Assembly: GCA_903924005.1 (NCBI GenBank)
Contig: CAIXZV010000596.1
Span: 1 to 5,076 of the forward strand
DNA length: 5,076 nt
Reading direction: 5' to 3'
Source of the DNA: an uncultured Chloroflexota bacterium
GTDB lineage: Bacteria; Chloroflexota; Limnocylindria; Limnocylindrales; CSP1-4
Under the pieces are notes generated by a model. It saw nothing but the letters and a program-made list of their open reading frames with translations, ran no database searches and was not told the origin of the DNA. Shown piece by piece: positions 1 through 5,076 of the stretch (within the stretch, counting starts at the first letter, position 1; the number at the start of each line of letters is the position of its first letter). Made by a program: the position numbers and the translations under genes.

Positions 1-1
1 C

Positions 2-2914
2 GGCCGGGTGCGGTTTGGCGTGCGCGGGACGCTGCGCGGTGGCGCCGGCACGCCGCGTGACAAGGCGGAACTCCTGGCGGACCTCCTGACGAAGGCCGGG
101 TTTAGCGCGCATGTCGCAAGCGTGCAGACCGCGGACCTGCTTGCCAACACCGATGGCGCCCCGGCAGACCTGGGCGCAGCCGCGCGGCACTTCCGGCGGG
201 CGGCGCATCGGCCGTTCACGCCCGCCATCTCGGCCGAGCGGCTCGCGGTGGTCCGCGCGGCGCTGCACCTCCCCGCAACGCCACCTGCGGAAACGCCGCT
301 GGATGTTGGCGGGACGGACTCCACGGCGCTGGCAGACCGCGTGCTCGCCGCAATTGGGCCAGGCGCAAAGACGGAGCGCGTGTTCCAGGCGCTGCCCATC
401 ACGTTGCTCCCCGTGGTCATCGTGACCGGGCTAGGCGACGCGGGTGACGAGATAGCCGAGCCGTGGACGGGCAAGGGGCTGCGTCCGGCGGGCAAGGTGG
501 GCGCCCAGGGCGTCTTGCCCCCGGTGGGCACCCTTGGCGTTGCGGCCCGCATCTTGGCGATCACCACGCAGGACACCTATCGCCAGATCCCGCTGGTGGA
601 GGGCACCTGGGACGGGAGCGCGCTCATCGGCCGGGATCTCGTGATCTCCCTTGGACCGGCGGTGGACTCGCTTGATGCGTTGCTTGCGGTCCGGCCCGCC
701 AACGTGGGCGTCATCCGCCCGGTGCTCACCGTGCGCGGCCCGGACCTTGACGACGCAAGCCGCAAGCAGTTCACGTTTGCGGGCAAGCCCATGACGCTGG
801 GCGGCAAGATCGTGGACCTGGACAACCCGGACGGCATCGTCCGCGTGGGCGACGTCCCGATCGCCGCGGGTGACGGCCCGGCGGACCCGGCCGTGATCGC
901 CAGTGTGGCGGCCATGACCATGGGGATCAACGCCACCACGTTCCCCATGCCAATCCTTGGCGTATCGGTGACCGATGCCGCCGGGCGCATGCTCGAGGGC
1001 CTTCCCGCGGCCGCGTTCCACGTCAGCGAGGACGGCAAGCCTGTTGGCTTCACCGTGGACCAGACGCATGTCCCGGCGCCGCACGTCATGTTCCTCATCG
1101 ACGGCTCGGACAGCATCCCGGCGCAGTTCCGCGGCGCGGCGATGGGTGCCGTGGCCAAGACCGTGGCGCAGAGCCTGCTGGCGCTTGACCCGCGAACCAC
1201 GTTCCGCTCAGCCGGGGTCAACTACCTGCAGGCAGCCTCCTTTGATGACTGGACCGCGGACCTGGCGCTGGTTGAGAAGAACGCCATCGCGGTCATGGCC
1301 GGTGGCTCCGACATCTGGCACGCCCTTGCGGACGTCGCGCGCTTTGGACCCACGGCCGTGGTCCTGATCACGGATGCGCACACCATCGACTACATGACCA
1401 ACGCGGAGCAGACCGTCCCGCCGCCCGAATACCTCAGCCGCGTGATGGCCGGTCCCCCGGTGTTCACGCTTGGCGTGGGCGATGTCAACCAGACGATGCT
1501 CAAGGCGCTGGGCGATGCCGGGCGTCTGGGTTCGGCGGCAGTCACAGACACGGCGCAAGCCGTGGCCGCCGTCCGCACGGCAATTGAGAGCCGGCCCGCC
1601 AACCCGTACCGCATCAGCTACAGCGCGCCGCTGGCCGGGGCGCCCACACGGATGGTGACCGTCGCGCTCGCCACGCGTGCAGAGGTTGCCGCCGCGGGGT
1701 CCTACGCCGTGCCGGCTACCGCAGCACGCATCAGGCCGCCGGCGATTGCCGGGCTGTACCTCGAGGTGGACTGCGGCATCGTGCGCGCACGCCGGACGCT
1801 TGCTGGAGCGGAACCAGGCATCGACCCCACCCTCATCACCGAAGACCACCTTGGCCAGGTCCGCGCCGCCCTATTTGGCTCCTACGCCATCGCGGTGGAG
1901 GCAGGTGTGCCATCGGCCGCCGTCCAACTGGACGACGGCATCACGATGGCCATCGCGTCGGCAGCCATTGCCGAGGCCACCGGCGACGATGCCAAGGTTG
2001 CGGCCCTTGCCACGGGTTTGGGCGTTCGCCCCAAGACCTTGCACGCAACATCAATTGCGCTGGACGACGCCGATGGCCCACTGACGTTTGAGACCATCTT
2101 CCGGATGACGCTCCACCGCCGCGTTGCGCAGTGGGAGCCCGGCGGCACCGTCCGGACGCGCACAAGCGTGGACATCCTGCCGCACACGGTCTTTGCCACC
2201 ACCGATCCGGACCCGGCGGCGGCGTTTGGGCGGACTGCGCGCAGAACGGCACGGCTGGCGTTCGCCGAGGGCGTGGGCTTTGCCCAGAGCACCGCGCACA
2301 GCCTGGCGTCTGCGTCGCTGGTTGCAGCGCCCGGCGCCATCGCAGACGCGCTGCCCGGCGTCGCCAAGGCGAAGGTTGACGCGCTCGCCAGGCTCGTTGA
2401 CGGCTTCGGCAACCAGGGGCGTATCGCGGTGGTGGACAAGGCCGCCACGCCAGCGGGATGGTTTGTGGATCGCGCGTCGGGCTCGCTCTTTGGCGTTCTC
2501 GGGGACAGCTCTGGCGGGGGCGCGGAGGTTGCGGAGATCAACCGGATCTTTGACCAGATTGACAACGTGCTCACGATGGCCGGTGTCTACGACGACATCG
2601 CGGCGCTCCTTGGCTTCGGCAGCCTCTCGCTTGCGGGCGGTGTGTGGCTCCAACTTGAAGCCGCCAAGCTCAAGAAGCTCAAGGCCGCCACCATTGCCAT
2701 TGCAACGATGGGCGACGGGACCGACCCCAACCTGCGCGAGCTGCTGGACCTCAACAACGCCATCTGCTCGGTTCTGCAGGAGATTGGCCAGGAGATTGGC
2801 CCGGCGCTTCTGGGCCGGATCGGCATCACAAGTGCCGAGGAGATCCTGCACGCGATCGCCGCCGGAGACGGGCTGATGCAGCTCGTGACCAGCCACGGGA
2901 TCGTGTGCGGCTAA
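2..2914 (+). CDS. Large transglutaminase-like / vWA-domain protein, 5'-partial
   Basis: The frame is open to the left edge, so the N-terminus is missing. A GTG at 8 exists but probably is not the start, because the protein begins inside a domain. Numbering from that GTG gives 968 residues. Residues about 6-45 (RGTLRGGAGTPRDKAELLAD, then a leucine-rich helix and KAGFSAHV) resemble the core of a transglutaminase-like fold. The usual catalytic Cys position appears to be Asp/Lys, and I see no later HVW-type His motif, so activity is doubtful. Residues 319-345 (VSVTDAAGRMLEGLPAAAF, then EDGKPVGF) match the strand region preceding VWFA-related domains. A vWA domain follows, about 358-540: D365-G-S367-D-S369 is the MIDAS DxSxS, S434 lies near the Thr position, and D456 sits in VLITDAH. 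This implies metal-dependent protein binding. Residues 540-968 are unassigned; GWFVDRASG (817-825) resembles a segment I associate with long proteins of this kind. A hydrophobic stretch near 860-880 could be membrane-associated. Cellular location and partner are unknown. Confidence 0.85.
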   Translation, partial: GRVRFGVRGTLRGGAGTPRDKAELLADLLTKAGFSAHVASVQTADLLANTDGAPADLGAAARHFRRAAHRPFTPAISAERLAVVRAALHLPATPPAETPLDVGGTDSTALADRVLAAIGPGAKTERVFQALPITLLPVVIVTGLGDAGDEIAEPWTGKGLRPAGKVGAQGVLPPVGTLGVAARILAITTQDTYRQIPLVEGTWDGSALIGRDLVISLGPAVDSLDALLAVRPANVGVIRPVLTVRGPDLDDASRKQFTFAGKPMTLGGKIVDLDNPDGIVRVGDVPIAAGDGPADPAVIASVAAMTMGINATTFPMPILGVSVTDAAGRMLEGLPAAAFHVSEDGKPVGFTVDQTHVPAPHVMFLIDGSDSIPAQFRGAAMGAVAKTVAQSLLALDPRTTFRSAGVNYLQAASFDDWTADLALVEKNAIAVMAGGSDIWHALADVARFGPTAVVLITDAHTIDYMTNAEQTVPPPEYLSRVMAGPPVFTLGVGDVNQTMLKALGDAGRLGSAAVTDTAQAVAAVRTAIESRPANPYRISYSAPLAGAPTRMVTVALATRAEVAAAGSYAVPATAARIRPPAIAGLYLEVDCGIVRARRTLAGAEPGIDPTLITEDHLGQVRAALFGSYAIAVEAGVPSAAVQLDDGITMAIASAAIAEATGDDAKVAALATGLGVRPKTLHATSIALDDADGPLTFETIFRMTLHRRVAQWEPGGTVRTRTSVDILPHTVFATTDPDPAAAFGRTARRTARLAFAEGVGFAQSTAHSLASASLVAAPGAIADALPGVAKAKVDALARLVDGFGNQGRIAVVDKAATPAGWFVDRASGSLFGVLGDSSGGGAEVAEINRIFDQIDNVLTMAGVYDDIAALLGFGSLSLAGGVWLQLEAAKLKKLKAATIAIATMGDGTDPNLRELLDLNNAICSVLQEIGQEIGPALLGRIGITSAEEILHAIAAGDGLMQLVTSHGIVCG

Positions 2915-2928
2915 CCCAAACGTGGGGG

Positions 2929-2957
2929 TTGCCGCCACGTGGGCGGTGGGGCACGAT
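2929..2957 (+). promoter_or_regulatory. Possible sigma70-type promoter for the LURP-one gene
   Basis: TTGCCG at 2929-2934 and CACGAT at 2952-2957 are separated by exactly 17 nt. They match the -35 consensus at 4 of 6 bases and the -10 at 3 of 6. They lie in the 97-nt gap before the LURP-one start and would give a leader of roughly 45-50 nt. The match is weak and could be chance; read-through from the upstream gene is the alternative. Confidence 0.2.
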
Positions 2958-2976
2958 GCTGCCGTCTGCAGCGATC
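2955..2976 (+). other. Hairpin between the vWA gene and the LURP-one gene
   Basis: GCTGC at 2958-2962 pairs with GCAGC at 2968-2972 around a 5-nt loop. GAT (2955-2957) pairs with ATC (2974-2976), leaving G2973 bulged. Nearby, CCGCC (2932-2936) and GGCGG (2942-2946) form a second 5-bp stem, and AACCC/GGGTT (2913-2930) a third right after the vWA stop codon. None is followed by a T run, so these are weak terminator candidates. They may instead give the LURP-one mRNA a structured 5' end. Confidence 0.3.
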
Positions 2977-2986
2977 TGACGTTGTG

Positions 2987-2998
2987 GCCTGATCAGGC
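2987..2998. repeat. 12-bp perfect palindrome abutting the ribosome binding site
   Basis: GCCTGATCAGGC is perfectly self-complementary. It ends one base before the Shine-Dalgarno AGGGAGA of the LURP-one gene. As DNA it is operator-like. As RNA it has no loop and would need to melt at the centre. No second full copy is seen in the window, though the TGATCA core recurs within coding sequence. Confidence 0.4.
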
Positions 2999-3005
2999 AG
3001 GGAGA
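2999..3005 (+). promoter_or_regulatory. Ribosome binding site of the LURP-one gene
   Basis: AGGGAGA ends 6 nt before the ATG at 3012. It decides this start over the in-frame upstream GTG at 2922, which lacks a Shine-Dalgarno sequence and would add 30 residues of non-family sequence. Confidence 0.75.
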
Positions 3006-3011
3006 ACAGCG

Positions 3012-3542
3012 ATGGACAACCCGGCGGCGACCTTTGTCCTCAAGCAGAAGCTTGTCTCGATGGGCGGCGACGCCTGGATTGAGGACGTGCAGGGCAACCG
3101 CGTGTTTGAGGTGGACGGCAAGGCGCTCGCCCTGCGCCGCACCCTCAAGCTCAACGACACGGCCGGCAACGAGATCTACCACATCGGCAAATCGCTGATG
3201 CACCTGCGCAAGACCTTTGAGATCAAGAAGGGCGAGCAGATTGTCGCCACCATCCAGCAAGGGCTGGTCAGCTTCCTTGGCGACAAGTTCAAGATCGAGT
3301 TCGAAGGCGGCGACGAGCTCACCGTCAAGGGCGACATCATCGACCACGACTTCATGGTCAAGCGCGGCGACGTGGTTGTGGTGGAGGCGTCGCAGAAGTT
3401 CTTCAGCCTGCACAACGTCTTCGCCGTCCAGGTTGCCGCGGGCTTTGAGGTTGCGATGGCCGCGGCCATCGTGATCACCCTGCAGCAGATGGAGCAGGAG
3501 GAGCGCAACACGGCGGCTGGCATCGCCAACTCGCAGTCCTGA
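3012..3542 (+). CDS. LURP-one-related / tubby-like beta-barrel protein (YxjI type)
   Basis: The protein has 176 residues, close to the usual length of bacterial LURP-one (LOR) proteins. The family forms a 12-stranded beta barrel around a central C-terminal helix, related to tubby C-terminal domains and phospholipid scramblases. Its bacterial role is not established. Visible hallmarks are the opening FVLKQKLVSMGGDAWIED (8-25), the paired strands GNRVFEVDGKAL (28-39) and GNEIYHIGKSL (52-62), and the phrase FEIKKGEQIVATIQQG (69-84). Next come KFKIEFEGGDELTVKGDII (92-110) and FMVKRGDVVVVEAS (114-127). The helix FEVAMAAAIVITLQQM (145-160) should fill the barrel. The tail after 161 is polar and probably disordered. 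There is no signal peptide, so a cytoplasmic or membrane-inner-face location is likely. The gene lies 97 nt after the vWA gene on the same strand and converges on marR. Family assignment is confident; function is not. Confidence 0.9.
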   Translation: MDNPAATFVLKQKLVSMGGDAWIEDVQGNRVFEVDGKALALRRTLKLNDTAGNEIYHIGKSLMHLRKTFEIKKGEQIVATIQQGLVSFLGDKFKIEFEGGDELTVKGDIIDHDFMVKRGDVVVVEASQKFFSLHNVFAVQVAAGFEVAMAAAIVITLQQMEQEERNTAAGIANSQS

Positions 3543-3553
3543 TCACCTGGTGA
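3543..3553. repeat. Short inverted repeat after the LURP-one stop codon
   Basis: TCACC (3543-3547) and GGTGA (3549-3553) are perfect complements around one T. The element directly follows the stop codon. It is too tight to form an RNA hairpin by itself, so it is at most a DNA-level palindrome or chance. Confidence 0.25.
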
Positions 3554-3554
3554 C

Positions 3555-3585
3555 GCCGGGGCGCTGCGCAGGGCGGTGCCCCGGC
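3555..3585. terminator. GC-rich hairpin between convergent genes, candidate terminator
   Basis: GCCGGGGC (3555-3562) and GCCCCGGC (3578-3585) are perfect 8-bp complements around a 15-nt loop. The hairpin begins 12 nt after the LURP-one stop, between that gene and the convergent marR gene. Downstream on the plus strand is TTCGCCTTGTC, only a weak T-rich stretch, and none is present on the minus strand. High-GC bacteria often use such hairpins without a clear T run. It could serve both transcripts. Confidence 0.5.
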
Positions 3586-3599
3586 TTCGCCTTGTCAGG

Positions 3600-3670
3600 A
3601 GTTGTCGGTGGTTGCCAGTGGTTGCCAGGTGGTTGTCAGTGGTTGTCAGTGGTTGCTAGTGGTTGCCAGT
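3600..3670. repeat. 7-copy, 10-bp tandem repeat overlapping the marR 3' end
   Basis: The unit is GGTTGYCAGT. Copies lie at 3600-3609 (degenerate, AGTTGTCGGT), 3610-3619, 3620-3630 (one extra G), 3631-3640, 3641-3650, 3651-3660 (GGTTGCTAGT) and 3661-3670. Copies 4 and 5 are identical, which suggests recent slippage or duplication. The 25 bases at 3646-3670 encode the last seven MarR residues plus the stop. Because 10 is not a multiple of 3, copy-number change would shift the frame there. Confidence 0.9.
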
Positions 3671-4104
3671 CCGCCAAGCAGCTCCGTGATCTCACGCGTC
3701 AGCTTGCGCAGCGGTCCCACCAGACCCTGGACGGCTGCGGTGACGCGCGCCATGTCGGCCTCACCGGCCTCGGTGAGCGTGATCACCGTGCCCCGGCGAT
3801 CGTCGGCCACCGCGCCAAACGAGCGCGCGACGAGGCCTGCCGCCTCAAGCTTGTCAACCGCTCGGGTGATCCGGCTGCTTGAAAGCCCTGTCACGCGCTG
3901 GAGATCAAGCGGCCGTCGCGACCCGTGGGCGCCCAGATGGCACAGGATCGCGATGGAGACGTTGTCGGACAGATCCGGATTGCTCAGCGCGGCCCTGAGG
4001 GCATCCGTGGTGACTGCGCCAACGCGGCCGTAGAGCACCAGCAGATCCAGGATGGAGATGCTGGCGGCCGGCGGCACGCCCGATGCGGCGGGGACGGAGG
4101 TCAC
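3646..4104 (-). CDS. MarR-family winged-helix transcriptional regulator
   Basis: MarR proteins are dimeric DNA-binding regulators, often of efflux, stress or degradation genes, released by small ligands or oxidation. From the GTG at 4104 the protein has 152 residues, the usual family size. The recognition helix-turn-helix is LDLQRVTGLSSSRITRAVDK (66-85), followed by LEAAGLVARSF. The wing contains ADDRRG (100-105) and TVITLTEAGEADM, and a final dimerisation helix runs to LTREITELLGG. The sensory N-terminal helix is SILDLLVLYGR (17-27). The start is uncertain: the frame stays open to a GTG at 4239, but codons there have poor GC3 and lie in a repeat, and GTG 4077 is also possible. No good Shine-Dalgarno precedes 4104 (GAGG is 14 nt away), so a weak or leaderless start is possible. 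The C-terminal LATTSNH comes from the 10-bp tandem repeat. It is convergent with the LURP-one gene and divergent from the helicase. Ligand and targets are unknown. Confidence 0.85.
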   Translation of the reverse strand: MTSVPAASGVPPAASISILDLLVLYGRVGAVTTDALRAALSNPDLSDNVSIAILCHLGAHGSRRPLDLQRVTGLSSSRITRAVDKLEAAGLVARSFGAVADDRRGTVITLTEAGEADMARVTAAVQGLVGPLRKLTREITELLGGLATTSNH

Positions 4105-4183
4105 GTGTCTCAGGGTTGCCTCGTGGGTCTGCCTACCCGCAAATCGTAGCGCGGCAGGCCCGACCACGGCCCTTGTGTTCAAA

Positions 4184-4240
4184 ATCCCGACACCGGCGCG
4201 TTCCAGATCCCGCCACCGGCGCGTTCCAGATCCCGCCACC
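4184..4240. repeat. 23-bp tandem repeat upstream of marR, candidate operator
   Basis: Two full 23-bp copies, 4184-4206 and 4207-4229, differ at one base (ATCCCGACAC versus ATCCCGCCAC at the start). An 11-bp third partial copy follows at 4230-4240. They lie 80-136 nt upstream of the preferred marR start. Position and near identity fit iterated regulator sites or a recent duplication. The units lack clear internal dyad symmetry, unlike most MarR operators, so the operator role is speculative. Confidence 0.75.
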
Positions 4241-4247
4241 CTCGGGC

Positions 4248-4264
4248 GGGCCGTCTACCGGCCC
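4248..4264. repeat. 6-bp inverted repeat next to the 23-bp repeat
   Basis: GGGCCG (4248-4253) and CGGCCC (4259-4264) are perfect complements around TCTAC. The element sits just beyond the third, partial copy of the 23-bp repeat. It could be a regulator site or a small RNA hairpin; GC-rich composition makes chance plausible. Confidence 0.3.
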
Positions 4265-4410
4265 ATCGGCGCAGTGGGCGCGTCAGTTGGGCCGGCATGA
4301 TGCCCATTTGCGCGCTGCACGCCCTCTGCGCCGCGCGGGTGGCACCGGACGCGGCCCAAACGCTCGGGCGCTGCGCAGTTGGGCCACTGGGCGGTCCACG
4401 GGCTGATCCA

Positions 4411-4430
4411 GACCGCCGACGACCGCCGAC
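4411..4430. repeat. 10-bp direct duplication
   Basis: GACCGCCGAC occurs twice in tandem at 4411-4420 and 4421-4430. It is perfect but short, and looks like a slippage duplication in intergenic DNA. Confidence 0.6.
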
Positions 4431-4451
4431 GAAGGCTCCCCAGACCTCAAC

Positions 4452-4480
4452 GTGACCTGCGGCGCAATCTGGGATACCCT
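4452..4480 (+). promoter_or_regulatory. Possible promoter of the DEAD-box helicase gene
   Basis: GTGACC (4452-4457) and TACCCT (4475-4480) are 17 nt apart, with 4/6 and 3/6 matches to the -35 and -10 consensus. Transcription would begin near 4487 and give a leader of about 118 nt that contains the pairing arms at 4500-4588. The match is modest, and other start points are possible. Confidence 0.25.
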
Positions 4481-4499
4481 CTTGCTCTTCGTGCTCTAC

Positions 4500-4588
4500 G
4501 GGCGCTCCGGTCAGCGCCCACGGTAACCGCCGTTTGATCCCGAACCACGTAGCGCCCTGACCGGGCCCCGCAAGAAGCGGGAGGGCCC
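4500..4588 (+). promoter_or_regulatory. Structured 5' leader of the helicase gene with alternative pairings
   Basis: Hairpin A pairs GGGCGCT (4500-4506) with AGCGCCC (4513-4519), a 7-bp stem with a 6-nt loop. The same left arm can pair instead with a second AGCGCCC at 4551-4557. CCGGTCAG (4507-4514) is a perfect 8-bp complement of CTGACCGG (4557-4564), which excludes both hairpin A and hairpin B. Hairpin B pairs GGGCC (4563-4567) with GGCCC (4584-4588) and CCGC (4568-4571) with GCGG (4577-4580). It has an AAGAA loop and a GAG bulge, and ends 2 nt before the Shine-Dalgarno AGAGG. Such competing arms are typical of attenuators, riboswitches and translational switches. I do not recognise a known class. 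RNA helicase genes often have regulated leaders, which fits. Confidence 0.45.
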
Positions 4589-4590
4589 TC

Positions 4591-4595
4591 AGAGG
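4591..4595 (+). promoter_or_regulatory. Ribosome binding site of the helicase gene
   Basis: AGAGG lies 9 nt before the ATG at 4605. It follows hairpin B by 2 nt, so that hairpin could limit ribosome access. A perfect complement, CCTCT, occurs at 4478-4482, but it would be in the mRNA only if transcription starts upstream of the proposed promoter. Confidence 0.65.
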
Positions 4596-4604
4596 CGATC
4601 CTCA

Positions 4605-5076
4605 ATGTCTTTCGATACGCTTGGGCTTGCGCCCGAGTTTGTCCGCGTCGTGGCGGACGAGGGCTACACAGAGCCCACGCCGGTCCAGACGCAGGCCATC
4701 CCGCTTGTGCTCCAGGGCCGTGACCTTCTCGCCGGCGCCCAGACAGGCACGGGCAAGACGGCGGCATTCGTGCTGCCGATGCTGCAGCTGCTGCACAACG
4801 CAGACCCGCTCAACTCCAGCAACCCGGCTGTTCGCAACGCGGCCACCCCCGGTCGCAACGGCGTGGGCACGCGTGGCCACGTCCGCGCACTGGTCCTCGC
4901 CCCCACCCGCGAGCTTGCGCTCCAGGTGGAGGAGAGCGTCCGCACGTACGGGCGTCATCGGCCCATCCGCTCCGTCGCCATCTACGGCGGCGTGGGCTTT
5001 GAGCCCCAGGCTCGCGCACTGCGCCAAGGCGCAGCGATCGTCGTGGCCACCCCAGGCCGCCTGCTGGACCACGTCA
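4605..5076 (+). CDS. DEAD-box ATP-dependent RNA helicase, RhlE type, 3'-partial
   Basis: The 157 visible residues cover the first part of the N-terminal RecA-like domain; the gene runs off the right edge. The MSFDTLGL opening is typical of RhlE-like helicases. The Q motif is GYTEPTPVQTQAI (20-32) with Q28 and the upstream F3. Motif I (Walker A) is AQTGTGKT (45-52), motif Ia is PTRELA (100-105), the GG doublet is at 128-129, and motif Ib is TPGR (149-152). DEAD itself and motifs III-VI lie beyond the window. These enzymes unwind short RNA duplexes with ATP and act in ribosome assembly, mRNA decay and cold adaptation. Residues about 64-92, between motifs I and Ia, are longer than usual for RhlE and rich in Asn, Ser and Gly, like a flexible insertion. 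The start is fixed by AGAGG 9 nt upstream. The gene is transcribed away from marR behind a structured leader. RhlE-type is inferred from the N-terminus only. Confidence 0.93.
   Translation, partial: MSFDTLGLAPEFVRVVADEGYTEPTPVQTQAIPLVLQGRDLLAGAQTGTGKTAAFVLPMLQLLHNADPLNSSNPAVRNAATPGRNGVGTRGHVRALVLAPTRELALQVEESVRTYGRHRPIRSVAIYGGVGFEPQARALRQGAAIVVATPGRLLDHV

Larger units (their letters stand above)
4241..4446. other. Non-coding divergent intergenic region
   Basis: I see no gene in the stretch from 4105 to 4604. Its short open frames are Arg-rich, lack ribosome binding sites and resemble no family. Small symmetric elements are present: GGCAT-G-ATGCC at 4294-4304, and a 10-bp string CAGTTGGGCC occurring at both 4284-4293 and 4376-4385. 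I find no tRNA, RNase P or tmRNA signature. Confidence 0.6.

Noticed and set aside
431..1221. Two overlapping minus-strand open frames of more than 210 aa
   Set aside because: Both are antisense to clear domain-coding sequence, show no motifs and have no ribosome binding sites.
2051..2938. 295-aa open frame on the minus strand
   Set aside because: It lies entirely opposite the vWA gene and its short 3' flank. Its sequence is Arg/Ala/His-rich without family resemblance, typical of antisense frames in GC-rich DNA.
3600..3670. CRISPR-like array
   Set aside because: The 10-bp units are directly adjacent with no spacers.
3550..4033. Plus-strand open frames through the 10-bp repeat and marR
   Set aside because: Their sequence comes from the repeat and from the complement of marR. 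The minus-strand MarR reading explains the region.
4105..4239. N-terminal extension of marR to the GTG at 4239
   Set aside because: Codons such as TCT, AGG, AGA, CTA and ATT are out of line with the gene, the segment lies partly in a 23-bp repeat, and it would make the protein 45 residues longer than typical MarR proteins.
4052..4406. Small plus-strand genes in the divergent intergenic region
   Set aside because: The frames are Arg/Pro/Ala-rich, overlap the 23-bp repeats or marR, and lack a Shine-Dalgarno sequence or recognisable motif.
4500..4519. Intrinsic terminator
   Set aside because: The 7-bp stem has no following T run and lies just upstream of the helicase, where no plus-strand gene ends nearby.
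4602..5072. 156-aa minus-strand open frame
   Set aside because: It is the antisense of the DEAD-box helicase, whose motifs on the plus strand are unambiguous.

Overview
The window is high-GC bacterial DNA, roughly two-thirds G+C by eye, with G/C-rich third codon positions. It carries three apparently unrelated functional units. The composition, the use of GTG starts and the protein types (transglutaminase/vWA fusion, LURP-one protein, RhlE-type helicase) fit a high-GC lineage such as Chloroflexota, Actinomycetota or myxobacteria. Nothing here settles the phylum. I see no mobile element, phage gene, tRNA, rRNA or CRISPR array.

Layout. (1) Positions 2-2914 (+) hold the 3' part of a very large gene, open at the left edge. 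It encodes a degenerate transglutaminase-like segment, beta-sandwich-like regions, a vWA domain with a recognisable MIDAS, and a long C-terminal region I cannot assign. (2) After a 97-nt gap with a hairpin, a 12-bp perfect palindrome and a strong Shine-Dalgarno sequence, 3012-3542 (+) encodes a LURP-one/tubby-like (YxjI-type) protein of 176 aa. (3) It converges on a MarR-family regulator at 3646-4104 (-). A GC-rich hairpin lies between them, followed by a 7-copy, 10-bp tandem repeat. That repeat runs into the 3' end of the MarR gene and supplies its last residues and stop codon. (4) About 500 nt of divergent intergenic DNA follow (4105-4604). They contain a 23-bp tandem repeat upstream of marR, several small inverted repeats, a possible promoter and a structured leader with mutually exclusive pairings. 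(5) A DEAD-box RNA helicase of the RhlE type starts at 4605 and runs off the right edge.

How they relate. The large vWA protein and the LURP-one protein are co-directional and may be co-transcribed, but the gap leaves room for an independent promoter. The MarR protein faces away from the helicase; its targets may include its own promoter region, where the 23-bp repeats lie. The most promising signals are the helicase leader, whose arms can pair in at least three incompatible ways just upstream of the ribosome binding site, and the marR 3' end embedded in an unstable-looking repeat. I see no convincing evidence of a wholly new multi-gene system.
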